7,878 nt of DNA, taken from contig CAMLCX010000212.1 in assembly GCA_946478635.1 (NCBI GenBank), forward strand, positions 1 through 7,878, written 5' to 3'. Below are positions 1-5,817 of the stretch, piece by piece. The notes below the pieces were generated by a model. The model made no database searches. It was not told the DNA's origin and saw only the letters and a program-made list of their open reading frames with translations. The number at the start of each line of letters is the position of its first letter. Position 1 is the stretch's first letter. A program made the position numbers and the translations under genes. This DNA is from an uncultured Pseudomonadota bacterium (lineage in GTDB: Bacteria > Desulfobacterota_B > Binatia > UBA9968).

Positions 1-2
1 GC

Positions 3-185
3 ACCTACGACGCGCGCGACGCGCGCTTCCTGGGGTTTCGCGTCCTTGGCAAGTTCCTGTCCTTCTGCGAGTGCTGGACCGCGACCTTGAGCGTCAGGCG
101 AAATGTTAACCCGGCCAATACGAGCTTTAATTTCGACTTCAGCATACTGGGACTGGGTAACACCAGAAGTTCGCTAAACAAATAG
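3..185 (+). CDS. lptD: LPS-assembly protein LptD, C-terminal end (partial)
   Basis: Only the last 60 residues are in the window; the gene begins upstream of base 1. The frame is open from base 3 to a TAG at 183-185. The peptide has the look of the end of the LptD (OstA/Imp) beta-barrel: an aromatic and cysteine-containing strand (FCECW, residues 21-25 of the fragment), an alternating polar/hydrophobic strand (SFNFDFSILG), then a GLG close to the terminus. LptD with the lipoprotein LptE inserts lipopolysaccharide into the outer leaflet of the outer membrane. E. coli LptD has two adjacent C-terminal cysteines that form disulfides with N-terminal ones; here two cysteines are separated by one residue. 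The 3' end overlaps the convergent glycosyltransferase gene by 12 bp. Identification rests on a short fragment and on recalled family features, so another barrel protein is possible. Confidence 0.66.
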   Translation, partial: TYDARDARFLGFRVLGKFLSFCECWTATLSVRRNVNPANTSFNFDFSILGLGNTRSSLNK

Positions 186-1121
186 CAGGCGCAAAAGTAC
201 CGCGGCCAGCCCCATACCTCGTTTTCGCCGGTGTGATTGTTTTTTCGCTTCCATCATGCCGAGATAATGATAAATGCGGCCTTTGTTGCGATAACGGGCG
301 CGCTCTTTTCTGATTAAGGAATAGTAAGCGTAGCCGGCGACGGCTCGAGCCAGATCGAACAGGATCGCCGCGCTGCCACGCTTGTGGATCAGAAATCGAC
401 TGCCGCCCTGGCGCCGATGACTTTGCTTAAAATATGCTTCCGTCAGGCGGCGGCGGTCGACCCGATGGTAGACGATCGCCTGGGGTGCATAGCCAATTGC
501 GATTTTGGCTTTTGCCAGCCGGTGCGCAAAGTCAACGTCCTCGGAAGTGCCCGCGGCTCCCGGTCCGAGGCGCTCGTCGAAGCCGCCGACCCGATCCATC
601 ACCTCACGCGCGACAAAAAAATTGGCCCCATTGAGGGAATGAATAGTTTTCAAGGTCGGTTTGTATTCAAGTGTGGGAATCGTCCGATAACGCTCGATCA
701 GCACTAAAGTCTCCGGCTCGTCCCTTTCCGGCGACGGGATGCGAATAGTTCCCTGTCCGACCTTGTATTCGCCGTTTGTAAAAAACGCTTCAGCGGCGGT
801 GAGCCAGGTTTTATCGACCACCACGTCATCGTCCAAGAAGGCGACGACGTTGCCGGTCGCCGTCTTCAAAGCGTCATTGAGGCCGGCCGACTTTCCGGGA
901 CGAGTGACCTTCAGAACACGGATGGTTGCTGGGAAATCTCTACCAACTGATTTGACCTGTTCATGAGTTTCGTCGCACGAGTTGTTGTCGGCGACGACAA
1001 TTTCCGGACGAATTCTATGGATGTCCTCAAGCTGTTTGATACTGTCCAGAAGCTGGCGCAGGATCGGCGCGCGATCTTTGGTCGGAATGATGATCGTCAG
1101 ATTAAACGATCTGAGACTCAT
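174..1121 (-). CDS. Glycosyltransferase family 2 (GT-A fold)
   Basis: Predicted 315-residue GT-A glycosyltransferase that transfers a sugar from a nucleotide donor to an acceptor, probably at the cytoplasmic face of the inner membrane. The N-terminus has the GT2 opening strand LTIIIPTKDR (residues 8-17), then VVADNNSCD (42-50), the stretch RPGKSAGLNDAL (74-85) and the metal/nucleotide-binding DDD at 97-99 in AFLDDDVVVD. An acceptor-side region follows with NGANFFVARE (164-173), GGFDE (179-183) and the acidic SEDVDF (193-198). The basic C-terminal third (about 225-315) contains a weakly hydrophobic stretch near 250-270 that could lie on the membrane. I chose the ATG at 1121 because the GT2 fold starts just after it; an in-frame TTG at 1151 would add 10 residues. 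Neither has a good Shine-Dalgarno. It is divergent from the heptose operon and convergent with lptD, so a role in LPS or glycan assembly is likely. Donor and acceptor cannot be told from sequence. Confidence 0.88.
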   Translation of the reverse strand: MSLRSFNLTIIIPTKDRAPILRQLLDSIKQLEDIHRIRPEIVVADNNSCDETHEQVKSVGRDFPATIRVLKVTRPGKSAGLNDALKTATGNVVAFLDDDVVVDKTWLTAAEAFFTNGEYKVGQGTIRIPSPERDEPETLVLIERYRTIPTLEYKPTLKTIHSLNGANFFVAREVMDRVGGFDERLGPGAAGTSEDVDFAHRLAKAKIAIGYAPQAIVYHRVDRRRLTEAYFKQSHRRQGGSRFLIHKRGSAAILFDLARAVAGYAYYSLIRKERARYRNKGRIYHYLGMMEAKKQSHRRKRGMGLAAVLLRLLFV

Positions 1122-1327
1122 GGGGAACTTTACGTTTGACCTGGAGAACAAACCGAAGCAGGTTTGTAAAAAGGAACAGTACGACTTTTATCTGCTTTGT
1201 TCGACAAAAGATAGTCCTTTTAGAGTATTCGACCCGTCACAGAATTGCGCTGCGGGATATTAATTTCTTGTATTATAATATTAGCATGGCATGGTCCGTT
1301 TTATTTCACCGTATAAAAAAATATCGG

Positions 1328-1341
1328 GCACACCCCTGTGC
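1328..1341. repeat. Small hairpin GCACA-CCCC-TGTGC
   Basis: Perfect 5-bp inverted repeat with a 4-base loop in the divergent intergenic region. It sits 12 bp before a second inverted repeat (1354-1376), and together they resemble the paired short palindromes of dispersed intergenic repeats. No T-run follows on either side, so it is not a convincing terminator. Copy number elsewhere in the genome cannot be seen. Confidence 0.45.
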
Positions 1342-1353
1342 GTGCTTTCGTTC

Positions 1354-1376
1354 GGGCGACGACGTAGAGTTCGCCC
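1354..1376. repeat. Small hairpin GGGCGA / TCGCCC
   Basis: Perfect 6-bp inverted repeat with an 11-base loop, GC-rich within an otherwise AT-rich intergenic region. Read on the minus strand, the block begins TGTAGGGCGAACTC, which resembles the GTAGGGGCGA-type motifs I recall from dispersed intergenic repeats in many uncultured bacteria. That resemblance is from memory. No T-tract follows, so terminator function is unlikely. Confidence 0.42.
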
Positions 1377-1403
1377 TACATGTGAATCGTACGCGTCATT
1401 CGG

Positions 1404-1433
1404 TTGTCGCGGCTGAGCGAAGTGTGTTATATA
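1404..1433 (+). promoter_or_regulatory. Candidate sigma-70-like promoter for the heptose operon
   Basis: A -35-like TTGTCG (1404-1409; 4 of 6 to TTGACA) is followed after 18 bases by TATATA (1428-1433; 4 of 6 to TATAAT). A better hexamer TATAAA overlaps at 1430-1435 but would need a 20-base spacer. Transcription would start near 1440, giving a leader of about 25 bases before the ATG at 1465. The hexamers are only moderate matches, and no other element supports the call. Confidence 0.3.
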
Positions 1434-1440
1434 AATCAAC

Positions 1441-1454
1441 AAATTACATAATTT
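1441..1454. promoter_or_regulatory. 14-bp palindrome at the predicted transcription start (possible operator)
   Basis: AAATTA-CA-TAATTT is a perfect inverted repeat with 6-bp arms and a 2-base centre. It begins just after the candidate -10 and ends 10 bases before the ATG at 1465. In that position it could be an operator or part of the mRNA leader. AT-rich palindromes arise easily by chance in such sequence, and no regulator gene is present. Confidence 0.25.
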
Positions 1455-1464
1455 TTCATTTCCT

Positions 1465-2403
1465 ATGAATATGCGAGTGCTGGTTACCGGTGGCGCAGGC
1501 TATCTCGGGTCCGTGCTCTGCGAACGTTTACTCGACGCAGGGTGCGAGGTCACCGCTCTCGATAGCCTGATTTATCAACAAAACAGTCTTTTTGCGCTGT
1601 GCGCTAACCCGCGCTTCGATTTTTATTATGGCGACGCGCGCGATGAAGCGACGGTGCGAAAGTTGCTGGCTCAGGCGGACGCGATTATTCCCCTCGCCGC
1701 GCTGGTGGGCGCGCCGGCTTGCGACCGCGACCCCTCGTTCGCCCAGGCGGTGAATCTGGACGCCATCCGCCTGATCAAGCGCTTGCGCAGTCCGCGGCAG
1801 CTGGTCGTGTATCCGACAACCAACAGCGGCTATGGCACGAAAAGCGGCGATGTTTTTTGCACCGAGGACAGCGCTCTGGAGCCGATCTCCCTCTATGGTC
1901 GAACCAAAACCCAGGCCGAGCAAGAACTTTTAGAGAGTCCGAACGCGATCACGCTGCGGCTCGCGACTGTTTTCGGCATGTCGCCGCGCATGCGTCTCGA
2001 TCTCCTGGTGAACCATTTCGTCTACGCGGCGTCGACCGACGGTTACCTTGTCATCTTCGAGAAGGATTTCAAGCGCAATTACATCCATATCCGCGATGTC
2101 GCCGATTGCTTCGTTTACTGCCTCGAACATCCCGAGCACATGACCGGCAGGCCTTACAACGTCGGTCTCGACGCCGCCAACCTATCCAAGGAAGAGCTGG
2201 CGCTTAAAATCAAAGAGTATGTGCCAAATTTTTACGTGCATTTTTCGGAAGTGGGTTCGGACCCGGACAAGCGCAATTATGTTGTTTCGAATCAACGGTT
2301 GCGCGAAGCGGGGTTCGAGGCGAAGCGGTCGCTCGACCAGGGCATTCAAGAACTGCTGAAGGGCTATCGCATGATGGCGCGCAGCCAGTATAAGAACGCA
2401 TAG
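1465..2403 (+). CDS. NAD-dependent SDR oxidoreductase, Cj1427-like (probable GDP-heptose C4 dehydrogenase)
   Basis: Extended short-chain dehydrogenase/reductase of 312 residues, usual for nucleotide-sugar epimerases and dehydratases. The Rossmann motif GGAGYLG is at residues 9-15, and an acidic residue at the end of beta-2 (D33) favours NAD over NADP. The active site has TNSGYG (119-124) and YGRTK with Tyr144/Lys148. Later blocks are RLATVFGMSPRMRLDLLVNH (165-184) and NYIHIRDV (205-212). The pattern GDARDE, IIPLAALVGAP, TNSGYG and the RMRLDLLVN block match what I recall of C. jejuni Cj1427, which oxidises C4 of GDP-D-glycero-D-manno-heptose. The adjacent GDP-heptose genes support that substrate. 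It is the first gene of the operon; the next starts 47 bp on. There is no Shine-Dalgarno before ATG 1465; a second ATG at 1471 is an alternative start. A generic UDP-sugar epimerase function cannot be excluded. Confidence 0.87.
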   Translation: MNMRVLVTGGAGYLGSVLCERLLDAGCEVTALDSLIYQQNSLFALCANPRFDFYYGDARDEATVRKLLAQADAIIPLAALVGAPACDRDPSFAQAVNLDAIRLIKRLRSPRQLVVYPTTNSGYGTKSGDVFCTEDSALEPISLYGRTKTQAEQELLESPNAITLRLATVFGMSPRMRLDLLVNHFVYAASTDGYLVIFEKDFKRNYIHIRDVADCFVYCLEHPEHMTGRPYNVGLDAANLSKEELALKIKEYVPNFYVHFSEVGSDPDKRNYVVSNQRLREAGFEAKRSLDQGIQELLKGYRMMARSQYKNA

Positions 2404-2450
2404 AAAATGACCCGGTTCATTACACCTGTGCCAGTACCTTTCCGGTGCGC

Positions 2451-3722
2451 ATGGAATTGTCAGATGTCACGGTAGCGGTGCTTGCCGGCGGACTCGGTAC
2501 GCGTCTTCGTTCGGTAGTTGCGGACCGACCCAAAGTGCTGGCGCAAATTGGCGCCCGTCCATTTCTCGCCTATCTCTTGGATCAGATCGCCGATGCCGGC
2601 TGTCGTTCGGTGGTCTTGTGCACCGGCTATCTCGGCGCGCAGATTGAAAGCGCGTTTGGCCAAAGCTACCGCAACCTGGGAATAAGATATTCACAAGAGC
2701 GGGAGCCCCTGGGCACCGGCGGCGCGTTGAGTTTGGCGCTGCCACAGTTGGATTCAGAATATGTATTGGCCATCAATGGCGACTCTTTCTGCGGCGTCGA
2801 TTTAACGGTCTTTTTTGAGTGGCACCGCCGGCAACGGGCGACAGCAAGCCTGGCGTTGGCGCAAGTCACGCGCAGCGAGCGCTACGGCGCGGTCAAGCTC
2901 GACAGCGCCGGCCGCGTCGTCGAGTTTGCCGAAAAGCAAAGCGCCGGGGAAGCGTGGATCAATGCCGGAATCTATGTGTTGAGCCAGGAGTTCCTCCGCT
3001 CGATCCCCCGAGGCGCGAATATTTCCCTGGAACGGGAAATTTTTCCGCGCTGGATCGGTCGCGGTCTTTATGGATATTTAGTCCCCGGTCCTTTTCTCGA
3101 TATCGGCACTCCGGAAGATTTTGCCACGGCGGAAAGGTTCTTCGCGAGCCTGCGCCAATCGCGTCCGCGACCTTTCATTGTGCTCGACCGCGACGGCACT
3201 ATTATTGAAGAGCGCGAGTATCTCTCCGATCCGAATCAGGTAACGCTTATTCCCGGCGCCGCCGCCGCGCTCCGCGAGTTTCAACAGATGGGGTTTGGAT
3301 TGGCGGTGATCACCAATCAATCGGGGGTCGGGCGCGGCTTCTTCGATTTAGAACAGGTCAGGCTCGTTCACGAGCGAATGGAACAGTTGCTGGCAACAGC
3401 AGGGGTCCGTTTGGACGGTTTGTACGTTTGCCCGCATACGCCCGAGGATGACTGTGCTTGCCGGAAGCCAAACCTCGGCTTGATGCAACAGGCCTCGTCC
3501 GAGCTCGGCTTTCGCTTGCAAGACAGTATTGTGATAGGGGATAAGCCTTGCGATATCGAAATGGGGCGCGGCGCCGGAGCAACAACGTTTCTCGTACGCA
3601 CGGGCTATGGCGCGCAGTATGAAAACGCCGTAGCCGCGCATTTTATCGTTGACGACTTGGCCGCTGCGATCGGGCCGATACGGAGCCTTGCCCGGGAAAG
3701 GACGAGTATCCATGGTCATTAG
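2451..3722 (+). CDS. hddC-gmhB: HddC-GmhB fusion: heptose-1-phosphate guanylyltransferase and heptose 1,7-bisphosphate phosphatase
   Basis: Two enzymes in one 423-residue chain. Residues 1-235 are a sugar-phosphate nucleotidyltransferase: LAGGLGTRL (11-19) with PK at 27-28 for nucleotide binding, GTGGAL (88-93), the metal-binding GDS (110-112), EK (161-162), NAGIY (171-175) and DIGTPEDF (217-224). Residues 240-400 are a HAD phosphatase of the GmhB type: LDRDGT (245-250, nucleophile D246 and acid/base D248), TNQSG (288-292), the zinc ligands C327, H329, C335 and C337, K339 and GDKPCD (363-368). The phosphatase would remove the C7 phosphate of heptose 1,7-bisphosphate and the transferase would couple heptose 1-phosphate to GMP. 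I start at ATG 2451; an in-frame GTG lies at 2445. The 3' end overlaps the kinase gene by 11 bp. GDP as the nucleotide is inferred from the HddA neighbour; the motifs do not prove the base. Confidence 0.9.
   Translation: MELSDVTVAVLAGGLGTRLRSVVADRPKVLAQIGARPFLAYLLDQIADAGCRSVVLCTGYLGAQIESAFGQSYRNLGIRYSQEREPLGTGGALSLALPQLDSEYVLAINGDSFCGVDLTVFFEWHRRQRATASLALAQVTRSERYGAVKLDSAGRVVEFAEKQSAGEAWINAGIYVLSQEFLRSIPRGANISLEREIFPRWIGRGLYGYLVPGPFLDIGTPEDFATAERFFASLRQSRPRPFIVLDRDGTIIEEREYLSDPNQVTLIPGAAAALREFQQMGFGLAVITNQSGVGRGFFDLEQVRLVHERMEQLLATAGVRLDGLYVCPHTPEDDCACRKPNLGLMQQASSELGFRLQDSIVIGDKPCDIEMGRGAGATTFLVRTGYGAQYENAVAAHFIVDDLAAAIGPIRSLARERTSIHGH
3698..3702 (+). promoter_or_regulatory. Ribosome binding site of the heptose kinase gene
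   Basis: AAGGA lies 9 bases before ATG 3712, inside the end of the preceding gene. It decides the start at 3712 over an in-frame TTG at 3649, and indicates translational coupling of phosphatase/transferase and kinase. Confidence 0.7.
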
Positions 3723-4812
3723 TCGAACGCCTTTTCGGATTTCGTTTTTCGGCGGCGGCACCGACTATCCCATATGGTACCGCGATCACGGCGGCACGGT
3801 CCTGGGAACGACCATCGACAAATACTGCTACCTCACCTGCCGTTACTTGCCGCCTTTCTTTGAACACCGAATTCGTCTGGTTTATTCGCGCATCGAAAAT
3901 TGCCAAACCGTCGATGAGATCGCTCATCCGGCGGTGCGCGCGGTGCTGCGGTTTTCAGGCATCGAGCGCGGCCTGGAAATCCATCACGACGGCGATCTGC
4001 CGGCACGCAGCGGCATGGGCTCCAGCTCGTCTTTTACCGTGGGGCTGCTGCACGCGCTTTACGCCCTTCAGGGGAAAATGCCGAGTAAGCGGCAACTGGC
4101 GTTGGAAAGCATTCGAATCGAGCAGGAATTAATTAAGGAAACCGTCGGCTCGCAGGATCAGGTGATGGCGGCCTTTGGCGGGTTCAATCACGTCGTGTTT
4201 GCGCCCAATGGCGAGATCTCCGTACGGCCGGTGACGATCTCCGCGGATCGATTGAAAGAATTGAACTCGCATCTGATGCTTTTCTACTCAGGGATCGAGC
4301 GCACCGCTTCCGATATTGCCGAAAGCTACATTACCGATCTCGACGGCAAAAAGAGCCAGTTGCGGATCATGAAAGATCTGGTTGAAGAGAGTCTCTCGGT
4401 TCTCAACAGCGGTCAAGATATTCGACAGTTCGGCACGCTGCTGCACGAGGCCTGGCTGGCCAAACGCGGCTTGAGCGCCCAGGTGTCCAATAATCACATC
4501 GATCAGATCTACGAGTGCGCGCTGGCGAACGGCGCCCTCGGCGGCAAACTGCTCGGCGCCGGCGGCGGCGGGTTCATGCTTCTTTTTGTTCCGCCGGAGC
4601 GGCAAGAACGTGTGCGAGAATGTCTCAAAAGGCTTATCTACGTGCCCTTCCGTTTCGAATTTTCCGGCAGCCAGATCATTTATTTCGATCGACGAGAAGA
4701 GTACTACACTGAAGCAATGGTCCGTGCTTCCCAGGACGGGGAAGGGGCGGGTGAGGAGCCGGACGGCCTGTTGGCCTGGGCGCCGGCAAAAACCACCAAC
4801 CGCGAGCTTTAA
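3712..4812 (+). CDS. hddA: D-glycero-D-manno-heptose 7-phosphate kinase (GHMP kinase family)
   Basis: A 366-residue GHMP-superfamily kinase predicted to phosphorylate C1 of D-glycero-D-manno-heptose 7-phosphate with ATP, in the cytoplasm. The three GHMP motifs are present in order: the N-terminal RTPFRISFFGGGTDYP (5-20), characteristic of HddA-type sugar kinases; the ATP-binding loop LPARSGMGSSSS (96-107); and the C-terminal KLLGAGGGGFML (279-290). The likely catalytic acid lies in GSQDQ (146-150). ATG 3712 follows a good AAGGA and the family's conserved N-terminus begins immediately there. The gene overlaps hddC-gmhB by 11 bp. The core ends near residue 332; the last 34 residues are an acidic, Gly/Ala/Pro-rich tail with no family motif. 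The product would be the substrate of the GmhB domain next door. No GmhA isomerase is encoded in the window, so the kinase substrate must come from elsewhere. Confidence 0.92.
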   Translation: MVISRTPFRISFFGGGTDYPIWYRDHGGTVLGTTIDKYCYLTCRYLPPFFEHRIRLVYSRIENCQTVDEIAHPAVRAVLRFSGIERGLEIHHDGDLPARSGMGSSSSFTVGLLHALYALQGKMPSKRQLALESIRIEQELIKETVGSQDQVMAAFGGFNHVVFAPNGEISVRPVTISADRLKELNSHLMLFYSGIERTASDIAESYITDLDGKKSQLRIMKDLVEESLSVLNSGQDIRQFGTLLHEAWLAKRGLSAQVSNNHIDQIYECALANGALGGKLLGAGGGGFMLLFVPPERQERVRECLKRLIYVPFRFEFSGSQIIYFDRREEYYTEAMVRASQDGEGAGEEPDGLLAWAPAKTTNREL

Positions 4813-4823
4813 GATAAGCTCGC
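4802..4823. repeat. 8-bp perfect hairpin spanning the hddA stop codon
   Basis: GCGAGCTT (4802-4809) pairs perfectly with AAGCTCGC (4816-4823) around a 6-base loop that contains the TAA stop. No T-run follows, so it does not look like an intrinsic terminator. In an operon mRNA it could affect 3'-end stability, processing or re-initiation at the next gene 42 bp away. Confidence 0.5.
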
Positions 4824-4854
4824 TGCTTCCCACTTCAGTTCGCTGCTGGTGAAC

Positions 4855-5817
4855 ATGGATAAAAATGCGCCGATCTTCATCGCTGACGATGAAGGCCTTG
4901 TGGGGAATGCCATTCGCTTCGAGCTTCGCCGCGAGGGCTACACGAACATTCTGCCGGGAACCGACGGTCCGAGATTGACGGATGGCGCGGCAGTCGATGG
5001 GTACTTTGCCCGCTGCCAACCCGCTTACGTGTTTCTGGTCGGCGCCAAGACCGGCGGTATAAAAGCCAATCAGAGTTTCCCGGCGCTGCTCATGCGCGAC
5101 AATTTGCTGGTCAATTGCCACGTCATTGAGAGCGCATTTCGCCATGGCGTCAAGAAGTTGCTTTATCTCGCCAGCTCGTGCGTTTACCCCAGACTCGCCG
5201 ACCAACCCATGAAGGTCGAGTACCTGATGACCGGCAAGCTGGAGCCCACCAACGAACCCTACGCAACGGCGAAGCTGGCCGGGCTCCTGTTGTGCCAGGC
5301 CTACCGCCGGCAGTTCAAGAAGGCATTTATCAGCGCGATTCCGTCGAACGTCTTCGGCCCCGACGACGATTTCAGCCTTGAAGACTCGCACGTGATCGGC
5401 GCTCTCATGCGCCGGATGCACGAGGCAAAAACGCGCGGCCAGGCTTATATCGACGTTTGGGGTAGCGGGTTGCCGCGGCGAGAATTCATTTTCTCGCGGG
5501 ATCTCGCCCGCGCGTGCTTGTTTCTGATGGATACCTACGACGGCGATGAGCCGGTCAACATCGGCGCGGGAAGTGACTGGTCGATCCGAGAGATCGCCGA
5601 GATGATACGCGAAGCGGTGGGCTACAAGGGCGAGCTCAAATTTGATAGAAGTCAGCCCGACGGCATGCCCGCCAAGCTACTTGATTCCAGTTACTTGAAG
5701 CAGTTGGGTTGGATGCCGCAGACTTCCATGGGAGCCGCGCTGGCACTCACCTACGAATGGTTTTTGCAACAGTGCTTGGATGCTGAAGGAAAACAGGATG
5801 AACGAGCGGTTTTATAA
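4855..5817 (+). CDS. GDP-fucose synthase (WcaG)-like SDR, probable 4-keto-heptose reductase
   Basis: A 320-residue extended SDR close to GDP-L-fucose synthase (GMER/WcaG) over most of its length. The SSC segment is at 107-109, EPTNEPYATAK (130-140) holds Tyr136 and Lys140, DSHV (177-180) has the conserved His179, and WGSGLPRREF (202-211) and QPDGMPAKLLD (267-277) are family blocks. These residues match the E. coli catalytic set (Ser107, Cys109, Tyr136, Lys140, His179). The cofactor loop is odd: ADDEGLVG (10-17) has Asp in place of the first Gly and lacks the Arg usual in GHRG. With no GDP-mannose dehydratase nearby and GDP-heptose genes upstream, a heptose-type 4-keto sugar is the likelier substrate than a fucose precursor. 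C. jejuni has comparable WcaG-like heptose reductases. ATG 4855 is chosen; an in-frame GTG at 4849 is possible. The gene overlaps the next by 20 bp. Confidence 0.86.
   Translation: MDKNAPIFIADDEGLVGNAIRFELRREGYTNILPGTDGPRLTDGAAVDGYFARCQPAYVFLVGAKTGGIKANQSFPALLMRDNLLVNCHVIESAFRHGVKKLLYLASSCVYPRLADQPMKVEYLMTGKLEPTNEPYATAKLAGLLLCQAYRRQFKKAFISAIPSNVFGPDDDFSLEDSHVIGALMRRMHEAKTRGQAYIDVWGSGLPRREFIFSRDLARACLFLMDTYDGDEPVNIGAGSDWSIREIAEMIREAVGYKGELKFDRSQPDGMPAKLLDSSYLKQLGWMPQTSMGAALALTYEWFLQQCLDAEGKQDERAVL
5785..5790 (+). promoter_or_regulatory. Ribosome binding site of the E1 alpha gene
   Basis: GAAGGA lies 7 bases before ATG 5798, inside the 3' end of the preceding SDR gene. It favours the start at 5798 over the in-frame ATG at 5780 and points to translational coupling. 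Confidence 0.75.

Larger units (their letters stand above)
1122..1464. other. Divergent intergenic region, no gene seen
   Basis: This 343-bp stretch separates the minus-strand glycosyltransferase from the plus-strand operon. It is clearly more AT-rich than the flanking genes, mainly at 1256-1325 and 1427-1465. It holds a perfect 10-bp palindrome TATTATAATA at 1271-1280 that reads as a -10-like hexamer on both strands (no good -35 seen), two small hairpins (1328-1341 and 1354-1376), a candidate promoter (1404-1433) and a palindrome (1441-1454). A 110-codon open frame across 1136-1468 has no family features and I do not call it a gene. Confidence 0.7.

Noticed and set aside
1271..1280. TATTATAATA as a bidirectional -10 promoter core
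   Set aside because: No acceptable -35 hexamer is found at 16-19 bases on either strand, so I mention it only as part of the intergenic region.
1136..1468. 110-codon plus-strand frame whose TGA overlaps the first SDR start (ATGA)
   Set aside because: It runs through the AT-rich promoter region and hairpins, and its translation has irregular composition and no known motif. The ATGA overlap alone is not enough.
2407..2475. 22-codon ORF in the gap before hddC-gmhB
   Set aside because: Too short, no Shine-Dalgarno, no leader-peptide character such as a codon run or attenuator hairpin.
4288..5421. Long 377-codon minus-strand open frame across the end of hddA and the second SDR
   Set aside because: It lies opposite two genes with clear family motifs, spans their junction, and its translation shows no recognisable domain; long antisense frames are common in GC-rich genes.
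4855..5817. Straight GDP-L-fucose synthase (fcl) annotation
   Set aside because: No GDP-mannose 4,6-dehydratase is present, the cofactor motif differs, and the operon makes GDP-heptose.
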